Source of the DNA: Streptomyces sp. NBC_00249
GTDB lineage: Bacteria; Actinomycetota; Actinomycetes; Streptomycetales; Streptomycetaceae
Length of the DNA stretch: 64,000 nucleotides
Assembly: GCF_026342355.1 (NCBI RefSeq)
Contig: NZ_JAPEMV010000001.1
Span: 1,860,001 to 1,924,000 of the forward strand
Direction of reading: 5' to 3'
The number at the start of each line of letters is the position of its first letter. Positions within the stretch are counted from its first letter, which is position 1. Positions 34,512 to 43,126 of the stretch are shown here, piece after piece. The notes under the pieces were generated by a model. That model had not been told where the DNA came from. It made no database searches and was given only the letters and a program-made list of their open reading frames with translations. The position numbers were made by a program, and so were the translations under genes.

Positions 34512-35624
34512 TCAGGAGGCGTCGGCGGTGTCGGCGTCGTCCTCCCGCGCGGGTTCGTGCCGGGGGACGTACCGCAGGACTCCCCACATGCTCTCGGGGG
34601 GCGTGTCCTCGGGTGCCGCCTCCCGGCAGGCCTCCAGCTCGCGCAGCAGGCCCGGCCCGTCCGTGCCGGAGCCGATCAGGACCAGCTGGGTGCGGCGGGG
34701 TTCGCCCCGCTCCCAGGGGCCGGGGGTGAAGCGCAGGGAGCGGCCGACCGCGTGGACCTCGTACCGCTCCTGGTGGCCGGGCACCCCGAACCAGACGAAG
34801 CCCTTGATCCGGTAGAGGCCGGCCGGGCGGCGGTCGAGGAAGTCCATGAGGCGGCGCGGGGAGAGGGCCTGGCCGGAGGCGAACTCGACGCTCTCGTACA
34901 GCGCGTGCGCGTGCGAGCCGTGCTCGTGGTCGTCCTCGTCCTCCTGCTGGCGGCCTTCGGCGAGCAGGTCCTCGAAGGAGAGCTGGCCGCGGGTCTCGGT
35001 CCAGGGGCGGCGGTCGAAGAGGAGTTCCGGGTCGATCCGCCCGTGCTCGGCGCCGACCAGCGGGATGCCCGGGGCGCAGAGCGCGGCGAGTTCACCCTCG
35101 ATCCGGGAACGTTCGGCGGCGTCCACCCGGTCGGTCTTGTTGAGCACCACCAGGTCGGCCACGGCGAGGTGGCGGTCGGTCTCGGGGTGCAGGGCGCGGG
35201 TCGCGTCGAACTCCGCCGCGTCCACGACCTGTACGAGGCCGCCGTAGCGGATCGCGGGGTTCTCGTTGGCCACCAGCATCCGGACCATCTCCTGCGGTTC
35301 GGCGAGCCCGCTGGCCTCGATGACGATCACGTCGATCCGGTGGACGGGCGCGGAGAGCTTCTCCAGGTACGCGTCCAGCTCGCTGCCGTCGACCGCGCAG
35401 CACAGGCAGCCCCCGCCGAGGGAGACCATCGAGTCGCCGACCTGGCCCGCCACCGACATCGCGTCGATCTCGATCGACCCGAAGTCGTTGACGACGACCC
35501 CGATGCGGGTGCCCGCCCGGTGGGTGAGGAGGTGGTTGAGCACGGTGGTCTTGCCCGATCCGAGGAATCCGGCGAGGACGACGACGGGGATGGGGACGGG
35601 CGGGGTGGGCTGCCTGCTGTTCAC
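34512..35624 (-). CDS. CobW/COG0523-family GTPase (metal chaperone type)
   Basis: A 370-residue G3E GTPase. P-loop GFLGSGKTT, the metal-binding motif GGGCLCC (CxCC), the base-recognition motif NKTD, and a His-rich loop (DDHEHGSHAHA) before the C-terminal CobW domain are all present. Such proteins deliver Zn, Co or other metals to client enzymes; the His-rich loop suggests zinc or cobalt. The client cannot be told from context and no Zur box was recognised. The start is GTG at 35624 (VNSRQPTPP); its ribosome site is weak. Convergent with the Mrr-TerD gene and 14 nt downstream of the citrate synthase gene. Confidence 0.9.
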   Translation of the reverse strand: MNSRQPTPPVPIPVVVLAGFLGSGKTTVLNHLLTHRAGTRIGVVVNDFGSIEIDAMSVAGQVGDSMVSLGGGCLCCAVDGSELDAYLEKLSAPVHRIDVIVIEASGLAEPQEMVRMLVANENPAIRYGGLVQVVDAAEFDATRALHPETDRHLAVADLVVLNKTDRVDAAERSRIEGELAALCAPGIPLVGAEHGRIDPELLFDRRPWTETRGQLSFEDLLAEGRQQEDEDDHEHGSHAHALYESVEFASGQALSPRRLMDFLDRRPAGLYRIKGFVWFGVPGHQERYEVHAVGRSLRFTPGPWERGEPRRTQLVLIGSGTDGPGLLRELEACREAAPEDTPPESMWGVLRYVPRHEPAREDDADTADAS

Positions 35625-35638
35625 CCGGTCGATCGTAG

Positions 35639-36790
35639 TCAGCCCAGCGGGGGAACGGGCCGGGGCGGGGTCGGGCCCGTGTAGCGCGCGGCCGGACGGA
35701 TGATCTTCGAGTCGGCGGCCTGTTCGAGGATGTTCGCGCTCCAGCCCACGACGCGGGCGGCGCAGAAGGTCGGGGTGAACATCTCGCGCGGCAGCCCGCA
35801 CAGCTCCATGACCACGCCCGCGTAGAACTCCACGTTGGTGTGCAGCTCACGGCCCGGCTTCAGCTCGGCGAGGATCTCCTCGACCTGCCGTTCCACCTCC
35901 ACGGCGAGGTCCACGAGCGGTCCGCCGAAGCCGAGGGCGATCTCCTTCAGCATCCGCGAGCGCGGGTCCTCGGTGCGGTAGACGGGGTGCCCGAAGCCCA
36001 TGATCCGGTCTCCGGCGAGCACCCGTTCCCGGATCCACGGCCCGATGCGCTCGGCCGTGCCGATGGCGTCCAGGGTGTCCAGGGCCCGGCTGGGGGCCCC
36101 GCCGTGGAGCGGTCCGGAGAGCGCACCGATCGCCCCGGTCAGGCAGGCGGCGACGTCGGCGCCGGTGGAGGCGATCACGCGGGCGGTGAAGGTGGAGGCG
36201 TTGAACCCGTGGTCGACGGTGGAGATCAGGTACCGCTCGACGGCGCGGGCCTTGACGGGGTCGGGCTCGGTGCCGGTCAGCATCCACAGGTAGTTGGCGG
36301 CGTACGGGAGGTCGTCGCGCGGTTCCACCGGCTCCAGGCCCTGCCCCAGCCGGTGCAGGGCGGTGAGCAGGGTCGGTACGGCGGCGCAGGCGGCGAGCGC
36401 GTCGGCGGCGCGGCGTTCGGGCGTGAGGTCGTACACCGGGCGGAAGCCGGCCGAGGCCCCGAGCAGGGAGAGCGCGGTGCGCAGCCCGGCGAGGGGTCCG
36501 GAGAGGGCGGTGGCGCGGGCGAGGGCGGGCAGGGCGCTCCGCACCTCGGCGGGCAGGTGGCGCAGCGGGGCGGTCTCGGCGGCGAAGGCGGCCCGCCGGC
36601 CGGCGTCCGCGGGGAGTTCGCCGCGGAACATCAGGTGCCAGACGTCCTCGAAGGAGCGGGCTGCGGCGAGCTCGACGGCCGAGTACTGGCGGTAGTGGTA
36701 GAAGCCCTCGCGGCCCCGGACGTCACCGAGCTGGGTGTCGGTGACCACGACTCCCGCGAGACCGCGGGGTACATCGACGGTGGTGTTCAT
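35639..36790 (-). CDS. Citrate synthase family protein (citrate/2-methylcitrate synthase)
   Basis: A 383-residue citrate synthase fold. Active-site histidines are conserved: His194 (STVDHGFNAST), His229 (SGPLHGGAPS) and His268 (GFGHPVYRTEDPR). The usual catalytic Asp of NVDFYSG is Glu321 here (HTNVEFYAGVVM), a conservative change that may be normal in this subfamily. It would condense acetyl-CoA or propionyl-CoA with oxaloacetate. The ATG at 36790 has a poor ribosome site. It is divergent from a helix-turn-helix/citrate-synthase fusion that may regulate it, and is probably cotranscribed with the downstream COG0523 GTPase. Confidence 0.88.
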   Translation of the reverse strand: MNTTVDVPRGLAGVVVTDTQLGDVRGREGFYHYRQYSAVELAAARSFEDVWHLMFRGELPADAGRRAAFAAETAPLRHLPAEVRSALPALARATALSGPLAGLRTALSLLGASAGFRPVYDLTPERRAADALAACAAVPTLLTALHRLGQGLEPVEPRDDLPYAANYLWMLTGTEPDPVKARAVERYLISTVDHGFNASTFTARVIASTGADVAACLTGAIGALSGPLHGGAPSRALDTLDAIGTAERIGPWIRERVLAGDRIMGFGHPVYRTEDPRSRMLKEIALGFGGPLVDLAVEVERQVEEILAELKPGRELHTNVEFYAGVVMELCGLPREMFTPTFCAARVVGWSANILEQAADSKIIRPAARYTGPTPPRPVPPLG

Positions 36791-36807
36791 GGATCGACCA
36801 TCCATGC

Positions 36808-36847
36808 TTGACTCAATCCTTGTCAATGTTGATTTCATCAATACATA
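36808..36847. promoter_or_regulatory. Divergent promoter/operator between the two citrate synthase genes
   Basis: AT-rich 70-bp gap. Plus strand: -35 TTGTCA (36820-36825), -10 TACATA (36842-36847), 16-bp spacing, placing the transcript start within about 10 nt of the ATG at 36861 (leaderless or nearly so). Minus strand: -35 TTGACA (36821-36826). Inverted repeats TTGAC/GTCAA (36808-36826) and TTGAT/ATCAA (36829-36841) overlap these elements and are candidate operators. Confidence 0.6.
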
Positions 36848-36860
36848 TACCCTGCCCATC

Positions 36861-38117
36861 ATGACCGACCACGCTGCCGAACCCCCCTCGTCCGACGCCC
36901 GGCGGCTCAGCACCCAGGAGGCCGCGCACCTCCTCGGGGTGAAACCGGCCACCGTGTACGCGTACGTCAGCCGGGGCCAGCTCACCAGCCGCCGGGACCC
37001 TGTCGGCCGGGGCAGCAGCTTCGACGCGCGCGAGGTGGAGGCGCTGGCCCGGCGCAGCCGGCGCGAGGCCGCCGTCCCCGCCGGGGAGCTTGCCGTCCGC
37101 ACCTCGCTCACCCTCATCGAGTCCGACCGGTACTACTTCCGGGGCGTGGACGCGGTGGAACTGGCCACGAACCGCACCTACGAGGAGGTCGCCGAGTGGC
37201 TCTGGGCGGGGACCCTCCCCCGCGGTGTCCGCTTCACCGCTCCCCCGGAGGCCCTCGCCGCCGCCCGGCGGGCCGTGGCCGCGCTGCCCGAGCACAGCGG
37301 GCCGATCGACCGGCTGCGGGTCGTGGTCGCGGCCGCGGCGGTGGTGGACCCGCTGCGCTTCGACCTGTCCGAGGAAGCGGTACTGGGCTCCGCGCGCAGC
37401 CTGATCCCCACCCTGGTCGGCGCCCTGCCCGAGGTCACCCCGGCGGTCCCTGCGGACTCCCTGGCCGACGAACGCCTCGCCCGGGAGCTCTGGCCCCGGC
37501 TCACCGCTCACGCACCGGACCGGGCGGCCCTGGACGGGCTGGACCTGGCACTGGCCCTGCTGGTCGACCACGACCTGGCCGCCTCCACCCTGGCCGTCCG
37601 GGTGGCGGCCTCGGCGCGGGCCCATCCGTACGCGGCGGTCTCGGCCGGACTCGGCGCGCTCGAAGGCCCCCTGCACGGGGCGGCCGGGCGGCTCGCGCAC
37701 CGGATGCTGGCGGAGGTCCTGGAGCGGGGCGGCGCCGCGCCGGTGGTCGCGGAGTACCTGCGCGCGGGGCGGCGGGTCCCGGGGCTCGGCCACCGCCTGT
37801 ACCAGGGCGAGGACCCGAGGGCCCGGGCGCTGTTCGGCCACCTGGAAACCCTCCCCCGGGCCGCCCCGGCGCTGGGCGCGGCGCGTGACGTGTCGGCGGT
37901 GATGGCACGGCACGGGCTGCACGCCAACGTGGACCTGGCGCTGGCGGTGCTGACCCTGTCCTGCGGGATGCCGGCGGAGGCCGGGGAGACCGTCTTCGCG
38001 GTGGCCCGCACGGCCGGCTGGATCGCCCACGCGCTGGAGGAATACCAGGAACGCCCCCTCCGCATGCGCCCGAGCGGCCACTACGAAGGCCCCCGCCCAC
38101 CCCGCCCCCTGCCCTGA
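36861..38117 (+). CDS. Helix-turn-helix / citrate synthase fusion protein
   Basis: 418 residues. Residues 16-65 form a MerR/excisionase-like helix-turn-helix (LSTQEAAHLLGVKPATVYAY; SRRDPVGRGSSF). Residues about 80-418 form a citrate synthase fold with His237 (VDHDLAAST), His272 (GPLHGAAGR), His311 (GLGHRLYQGEDPR) and Asp358 (HANVDLALAV), so the key catalytic positions are retained. The architecture suggests a regulator that senses acetyl-CoA, oxaloacetate or citrate, or an enzyme that also binds DNA. No ribosome site precedes the ATG and the likely promoter implies a leaderless mRNA. The divergent citrate synthase is the obvious target. Confidence 0.85.
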   Translation: MTDHAAEPPSSDARRLSTQEAAHLLGVKPATVYAYVSRGQLTSRRDPVGRGSSFDAREVEALARRSRREAAVPAGELAVRTSLTLIESDRYYFRGVDAVELATNRTYEEVAEWLWAGTLPRGVRFTAPPEALAAARRAVAALPEHSGPIDRLRVVVAAAAVVDPLRFDLSEEAVLGSARSLIPTLVGALPEVTPAVPADSLADERLARELWPRLTAHAPDRAALDGLDLALALLVDHDLAASTLAVRVAASARAHPYAAVSAGLGALEGPLHGAAGRLAHRMLAEVLERGGAAPVVAEYLRAGRRVPGLGHRLYQGEDPRARALFGHLETLPRAAPALGAARDVSAVMARHGLHANVDLALAVLTLSCGMPAEAGETVFAVARTAGWIAHALEEYQERPLRMRPSGHYEGPRPPRPLP

Positions 38118-38591
38118 CGCGCTGGGCACGATGCAGCCGGACCGTCTCTTCCAGACCTCGCCCGACCGGCACGGTCCGCAGCAGACGCCGACACCGCCCC
38201 CACCCGGACGCGCGGGCACGGGCGCCGACAACCACCCAGCCCACCCGCCCGCCCCGCCCGGGGCACCGCCGCGGCGGCCCCTCCTGACCTCCCCTCCCGG
38301 CCGCCCCTCCCGGGGCGCCGCCGCGGCAGCCCGGCACCCCGTGCGGGCACAGCGGTTCCGCTCCGCGCAGAACCCCTCCCACCCACCCGCACCCACCTCA
38401 GCCCCGCCGGCGCTTGAGGCGGGAACGGTGGAAGGGCGGGTAGGGGACCGGCCCCGCGCAGCGGCACCCACCCGCGGCCGACGACCGCACGCCGGCCACC
38501 CCGGCCACCGGCCACCGGGTGGGTCTTCTCATAGGCCGTCGCCGCCCACCACCGGTTCCCCAAAGCTCCGGGCCGACCTACGGTGCTAGTC
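38118..38591. other. Intergenic region before the CitA-type kinase
   Basis: 474 bp of very GC-rich DNA with no supported gene. It contains several short GC hairpins and the motif described at 38403-38423. The promoter of the downstream two-component operon should be near its right end. Confidence 0.5.
38403..38423. repeat. CCCGCCGGCGCTTGAGGCGGG element
   Basis: Arms CCCGCC and GGCGGG flank GGCGCTTGA. From memory, CGCCGGCG(T/C)TTGAGG-like elements recur in intergenic regions of many Streptomyces genomes, often near 3' ends. One copy was noticed here, downstream of the HTH-citrate synthase gene. Confidence 0.45.
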
Positions 38592-40208
38592 ATGCGGTTC
38601 CTCCCCACGGCCCTTCCACGCCTCGCGCTGCCCCGACGGGCCGTCTCGCAGATCCTGCTCACCCAGCTGGCCATCGCCGCCGGGGTCCTCGTGCTGGCCA
38701 CGGGGCTCTTCCTGGCCCCCCTGAGCTCCCAGCTGGACGACCAGGCCATGCGCCGCGCACTCGCCATCGCCCAGAGCGCGGCGGCCGACCCCTCGCTGGC
38801 CACCGACGTCCTGCGGACGGGGCCGACGGCCGACACCCCCGTCCAGTCGGCGGCCGAGCGGATCCGCCGGGCGACCGGGGCCGAGTATGTGGTCGTCCTC
38901 GACCTGAACGGCATCCGCCGCTCCCACCCCAGCCCCGAGCGCGTCGGCCTGCCGGTCTCCACCGACCCGAGCGACGCCCTGGCCGGCCACGAGGTGATGG
39001 AGATCGACGAGGGCACCCTGGGCCGCTCCGCCCGCGGCAAGGTCCCCCTCGTCGCCCCCGACGGGGAGATCGTCGGGGCGGTGTCGGTCGGCATCGCCTA
39101 CGACAGCGTCCGCGACCGGCTGCTGGGCGCCATCCCCAGCCTCCTCGCCTACGCGGGCGGCGCCCTCGCCGTCGGAGCGCTCGCCGCCTACCTGCTCTCC
39201 CGCCGGATCCAGCGGCAGACCCGCGACCTGGCCTTCTCCGATATCGCCGGCCTGCTCGCCGAGCGTGAGGCGATGCTCCACTCCATCCGCGAGGGCGTGA
39301 TCGCCCTCGACCGGGACGACCGGGTCCGCCTGGTCAACGACGAGGCCGCCCGCCTGCTGGGCCTCGCCCCGGACGCGGCGGACACCCTCGCCGGACGTCC
39401 GCTGGACGAGGTGCTCGGCGCGGGCCGCACCAGCGACGTCCTGGCCGGCCGCGTCACCGGGCACGACCTGCTCACCGTCCAGGGCCCCCGGGTCCTGGTC
39501 GCCAACCGCATGCCCACCGCCGACGGCGGCGCCGTCGCCACCCTGCGCGACCGCACCGAGGTGGAGAGCCTGGGCCGCGAGCTCGACTCCACCAAGGGCC
39601 TGATCGACGCCCTGCGCGCGCAGGACCACGAGCACGCCAACCGCCTCCACACCGTCCTCGGCCTGCTCGAACTCGGGCTCCACGAGGAAGCCGTCGCCTT
39701 CGTGACCGAGGTGGCCGGCGTGCACCGCACCACGGCCGAGCAGGTCACCGAGAAGGTCCACGACCCCCTGCTGGCGGCGCTGCTGGTGGGCAAGGCCACC
39801 GTCGCGGCGGAGCGCGGCGTCCCCCTCCGCCTCGCCCCGGCGGCCCTGCTCCCCGACCGGCTCGTGGACCCGGGCGGCCTCGTCACCATCCTCGGCAACC
39901 TGGTGGACAACGCCCTGGACGCGGCGGCCGGCTCGGCCGCGCCCCTCGTCGAGGTGGACATCCGCGCGGAGGGACGCACGGCCGTCCTGACGGTGCGCGA
40001 CAGCGGTCCCGGGATCCCCGCCGGACGCCGCGAGGAGATCTTCACCGAGGGCTGGTCGACCAAGCAGCCCAAGGCCCACCGCGAACGCGGGCTCGGCCTC
40101 GCCCTCGTACGCCGCCTCGCGGAGCGGCAGGGCGGCAGCGCCCGGGCCGGCGAGGCAGAGGACGGAGGGGCGGAGTTCTCCGTCGTACTCCCGGAGGCCC
40201 TGCGATGA
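38592..40208 (+). CDS. CitA/DcuS-type membrane sensor histidine kinase
   Basis: A 538-residue kinase of the carboxylate-sensing class. Membrane segments lie at about 24-44 and 183-203, bounding a periplasmic-type PAS/Cache domain (about 45-180) with the usual AERIRRATGAEYVVVLD and GTLGRSARGKVPL motifs. Then come a cytosolic PAS domain (about 222-325), the phospho-acceptor His346 in QDHEHANRLHTVLGLLELG, Asn440 in NLVDNALDA, and DSGPGIP and RGLGLALV ATP-binding motifs. The ATG at 38592 is used; a GTG three codons upstream is possible. It overlaps the response regulator by 4 nt. Likely ligand: a di- or tricarboxylate. Confidence 0.9.
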   Translation: MRFLPTALPRLALPRRAVSQILLTQLAIAAGVLVLATGLFLAPLSSQLDDQAMRRALAIAQSAAADPSLATDVLRTGPTADTPVQSAAERIRRATGAEYVVVLDLNGIRRSHPSPERVGLPVSTDPSDALAGHEVMEIDEGTLGRSARGKVPLVAPDGEIVGAVSVGIAYDSVRDRLLGAIPSLLAYAGGALAVGALAAYLLSRRIQRQTRDLAFSDIAGLLAEREAMLHSIREGVIALDRDDRVRLVNDEAARLLGLAPDAADTLAGRPLDEVLGAGRTSDVLAGRVTGHDLLTVQGPRVLVANRMPTADGGAVATLRDRTEVESLGRELDSTKGLIDALRAQDHEHANRLHTVLGLLELGLHEEAVAFVTEVAGVHRTTAEQVTEKVHDPLLAALLVGKATVAAERGVPLRLAPAALLPDRLVDPGGLVTILGNLVDNALDAAAGSAAPLVEVDIRAEGRTAVLTVRDSGPGIPAGRREEIFTEGWSTKQPKAHRERGLGLALVRRLAERQGGSARAGEAEDGGAEFSVVLPEALR

Positions 40209-40903
40209 ACGAGACCCCGATGCACGTATTGGTCGTCGACGACGACATGCGTGTTGCCCTGATCAACGCGGCGTACGTGGCGAAGGTTCCCGGTTTCCAG
40301 GTCTGCGGCCAGGCCCATTCTGCGGCCGAGGCACTGGACTTCCTCACCTCCCGCCCGGTGGACCTGGTCCTCCTCGACCACTACCTCCCGGACGAGAACG
40401 GCCTCGACCTCGTCCGCCACATGCGCCGCCTCGGCCACCACAGCGATGTGATCATGGTCACGGCCGCCCGGGACCTGGCCACCGTCCAGGCCGCCATGCG
40501 GCTCGGCGCCCTCCAGTACCTGGTCAAGCCGTTCACCTTCGCCGGCCTGCGCGCCAAACTGGAGGCCTACGCCGCCCTGCGCCGCTCCCTCTCCGGCGGC
40601 GGCGAGGCCGAACAGGCCGAGGTCGACCGCATCTTCGGCGCCCTGGCCGCCGCGGGAACCCCCAACGAACTCCCCAAGGGGCACTCCCCGACCACCGCGG
40701 AACTGGTCCGCCAGGTCCTGCGCACCGCGGAGGGCCCCCTGTCCACCCAGCAGATCGCCGACCGGGCCGGGATCAGCCGTCAGACCGCCCAGCGCTACCT
40801 GAAGCTCCTGGACCGCGCCGGCCGCGTCACGCTCGCCCTGCGGTACGGCGAGACCGGCCGCCCGGAACACCGGTACGCCTGGCTCCCGTCGGCCGGCGCC
40901 TGA
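40205..40903 (+). CDS. CitB/DcuR-type response regulator
   Basis: A 232-residue regulator. The receiver domain has acidic residues VVDDD, phospho-acceptor Asp58 (LVLLDHYLP) and Lys108 (YLVKPF). The C-terminal DNA-binding half has a helix-turn-helix STQQIADRAGISRQTAQRYLKLL, as in the CitB/DpiA group, which activates genes for carboxylate uptake and metabolism. Its ATG overlaps the kinase stop (ATGA). The convergent neighbour is an acetate-type symporter and the upstream neighbours are citrate synthase homologues, making these the best candidate targets. Confidence 0.92.
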   Translation: MNETPMHVLVVDDDMRVALINAAYVAKVPGFQVCGQAHSAAEALDFLTSRPVDLVLLDHYLPDENGLDLVRHMRRLGHHSDVIMVTAARDLATVQAAMRLGALQYLVKPFTFAGLRAKLEAYAALRRSLSGGGEAEQAEVDRIFGALAAAGTPNELPKGHSPTTAELVRQVLRTAEGPLSTQQIADRAGISRQTAQRYLKLLDRAGRVTLALRYGETGRPEHRYAWLPSAGA

Positions 40904-40921
40904 GCGGCGGGACCCGGCGGC

Positions 40922-42514
40922 TCACACCGCCCCGGCCCCGGTCAGGGAACGGACCTCCGTCTGCGCGTGCCTGCGCTCGTCGGGCTCCTCACCGGAGGTG
41001 ACCGTGCCCAGCCAGCCCGCGAGGAAGCCCAGCGGGATCGAGACGATCCCCGGGTTCTGCAGCGGGAAGTACTGGAAGTCCACTCCGGGGAACAGCGATT
41101 CGGGACTCCCCGACACCACCGGCGACAGCACGACGAGCAGCACCGCCGGAACCAGCCCCCCGTACACGGACCAGACGGCCCCCCGTGTGGTGAACCCGCG
41201 CCAGAACAGCGAGTACAGCAGCACCGGCAGGTTCGCCGAGGCGGCGACCGCGAAGGCCAGCCCCACCAGGAAGGCCACGTTCAGGTCCTGGGCGAGCAGT
41301 CCGAGGGCGATCGCCACGGCCCCGATCCCGACGGCCGCGACCCGGGCCACCCCCACCTCGCTGCGCTGACGGGCGTGCCGGCGCTTGAGGGAGGCGTAGA
41401 GGTCGTGCGCGACGGAGGCCGAGGAGGCCAGGGTGATCCCGGCGACCACGGCGAGGATCGTCGCGAAGGCGATGGCGGCGACGAACGCGAACAGCACGGC
41501 GCCGCCGGTGGACCCGGCGCCCCCGCCGAGGTAGGCAGCCAGCAGCGGGACGGCCGTGTTCCCGGAGGCGTTGGAGGCCCGTACCTCGTCCGGCCCGAGC
41601 AGCGCGGCCGCCCCGAAGCCGAGCACGATGGTCATCAGGTAGAAGCCGCCGATCAGCGCGATCGCCCACACCACCGACCGGCGGGCCGCCCGCGCGGTGG
41701 GCACGGTGTAGAACCGCGACAGGATGTGCGGCAGCCCCGCCGTGCCCAGGACCAGCGCGAGGCCCAGGCTCATGAAGTCGACGCGGGCGGTCCAGTCCCC
41801 GCCGTACTTGAGCCCGGGGCTCAGGAAGCGGATGCCGTGCCCGCTGCGTTCGGCGGCCGCGCTGAGCAGGTGGTCGACGTTCCCGTGGAAGCGCAGCAGG
41901 ACGAGCACCGTCAGCGTCACCGCGCCGCCCATCAGCAGGACGGCCTTGACGATCTGGATCCAGGTGGTGGCCCGCATCCCGCCGAAGGACACGTAGACCA
42001 CCATCAGCGCGCCGACCCCGATCACGGTCAGGGTCCGGGCGGCGGGGCCCGAGTCCCCGAGGAGCAGTCCCACCAGGCTGCCTGCGCCGACCATCTGCGC
42101 GACCAGGTAGAGCACCGAGACCACGACGGAGGAGGTCCCGGCCGCGATCCGCACCGGCCGCTCGCTCATCCGGGCGGCGACGACGTCGGCGAGGGTGAAA
42201 CGGCCGCAGTTGCGGACCAGTTCGGCGACGAGGAACAGCACGACGAGCCAGGCGACGAGGAAGCCGACGGAGTACAGCAGGCCGTCGTAGCCGAAGAGGG
42301 CGATCAGCCCGGAGATGCCCAGGAAGGAGGCGGCGGACATGTAGTCGCCGGCGATGGCGAAACCGTTCTCCATGGGGGAGAACAGCCGCCCGCCCGCGTA
42401 GAACTCCTCGGCCGAGCCGTGCCGGTTGCGGCTGACCCAGGTGGTGATGCCGAGGGTCACGGCGATGAAGACGCTGAACAGGATCAGCGCGAGGGTCTGG
42501 TGCTCGGTGCTCAC
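40922..42514 (-). CDS. Cation/acetate symporter (SSS family, ActP/MctC type)
   Basis: A 530-residue sodium:solute symporter with about 13 membrane segments. Family signatures: AEEFYAGGRLFSPMENGFAI, AGDYMSAASFLGISG, and the DHA-like GLPHILSRFYTVP. It takes up acetate, propionate or other monocarboxylates with a cation. The start is GTG at 42514, overlapping the DUF485 stop by 4 nt. The DUF485-ActP gene pair is conserved from E. coli (yjcH-actP). It lies beside the CitA/CitB-type system and is convergent with it. Confidence 0.93.
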   Translation of the reverse strand: MSTEHQTLALILFSVFIAVTLGITTWVSRNRHGSAEEFYAGGRLFSPMENGFAIAGDYMSAASFLGISGLIALFGYDGLLYSVGFLVAWLVVLFLVAELVRNCGRFTLADVVAARMSERPVRIAAGTSSVVVSVLYLVAQMVGAGSLVGLLLGDSGPAARTLTVIGVGALMVVYVSFGGMRATTWIQIVKAVLLMGGAVTLTVLVLLRFHGNVDHLLSAAAERSGHGIRFLSPGLKYGGDWTARVDFMSLGLALVLGTAGLPHILSRFYTVPTARAARRSVVWAIALIGGFYLMTIVLGFGAAALLGPDEVRASNASGNTAVPLLAAYLGGGAGSTGGAVLFAFVAAIAFATILAVVAGITLASSASVAHDLYASLKRRHARQRSEVGVARVAAVGIGAVAIALGLLAQDLNVAFLVGLAFAVAASANLPVLLYSLFWRGFTTRGAVWSVYGGLVPAVLLVVLSPVVSGSPESLFPGVDFQYFPLQNPGIVSIPLGFLAGWLGTVTSGEEPDERRHAQTEVRSLTGAGAV

Positions 42515-42996
42515 CGGCCCTCCCCGCGGGTCCGGTTGCGCTCCTGGCCGCGCTCCTGCTCGAAGACCGTCCAGCGCAGGTCGAGCGCGGCCCGGTCGCG
42601 GCGCAGCCGCGCGTGCCGGGCGTACGCCCAGGTCAGCAGGAAGGTGCTGAGGAACTGCCCGAGACCCGCGAGGAGGGCCACGTTGACCGCTCCGGCCACG
42701 GGCCGGGCCATCAGCCCGGGCGCCGCGGTGGCCGCGATCACGTAGGCGACGTACCAGAGGAAGAAGCCGATGGTCGCGGGGACGACGAACCTTCGGTAGC
42801 GGGTGCGGACCTCCTGGAAGGCGGCACTGCGCTGCACTTCCAGGTAGATGTCGGACGCGCCGGGCGCGGTCCGCCCTTCGGGGGCCGGGCTCGGCGGGAG
42901 CGTTTCCCCGCCCTCGCCCCAGCCCACGGCCAGCGCGTCGTACCAGGGATCGTCCAGCCGGATCGTTCCGGCATCACGACCTTCGTGCTTGTCCAC
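42511..42996 (-). CDS. DUF485 small membrane protein, symporter partner
   Basis: 161 residues: a 60-residue hydrophilic N-terminus, then the DUF485 domain with two membrane segments (about 70-90 and 102-127), preceded by the typical VQRSAAFQEVRTRYRRFVVP. DUF485 proteins are always encoded with acetate-type symporters and are thought to be accessory subunits. ATG at 42996. The four-base overlap with the symporter gene indicates coupled translation. Confidence 0.92.
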   Translation of the reverse strand: MDKHEGRDAGTIRLDDPWYDALAVGWGEGGETLPPSPAPEGRTAPGASDIYLEVQRSAAFQEVRTRYRRFVVPATIGFFLWYVAYVIAATAAPGLMARPVAGAVNVALLAGLGQFLSTFLLTWAYARHARLRRDRAALDLRWTVFEQERGQERNRTRGEGR

Positions 42997-43074
42997 CGAA
43001 CTCTCCTTGTCCGCTGCCGCATTGGCCGCGTGCCCACAAGGATGTGCTCAATGGTCGTTTTCCGGACTGGTGTC

Positions 43075-43118
43075 CCGGCGCTCTTCACTCCTTCAGGTGA
43101 TGGAGAGAAGAGCGCCGG
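43075..43118. terminator. Long inverted repeat between parE and the DUF485 gene
   Basis: Perfect 12-bp arms CCGGCGCTCTTC and GAAGAGCGCCGG with a 20-nt loop. It lies 40 nt downstream of the hairpin nearest parE and upstream of the DUF485-symporter operon; it could be a second terminator or an attenuator-like structure for that operon. Confidence 0.6.
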
Positions 43119-43126
43119 TGTGCCGT

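Noticed and set aside
38131..38589. 152-codon open frame before the CitA-type kinase
   Set aside because: Low-complexity Pro/Arg translation and no ribosome site; typical GC-rich intergenic noise.
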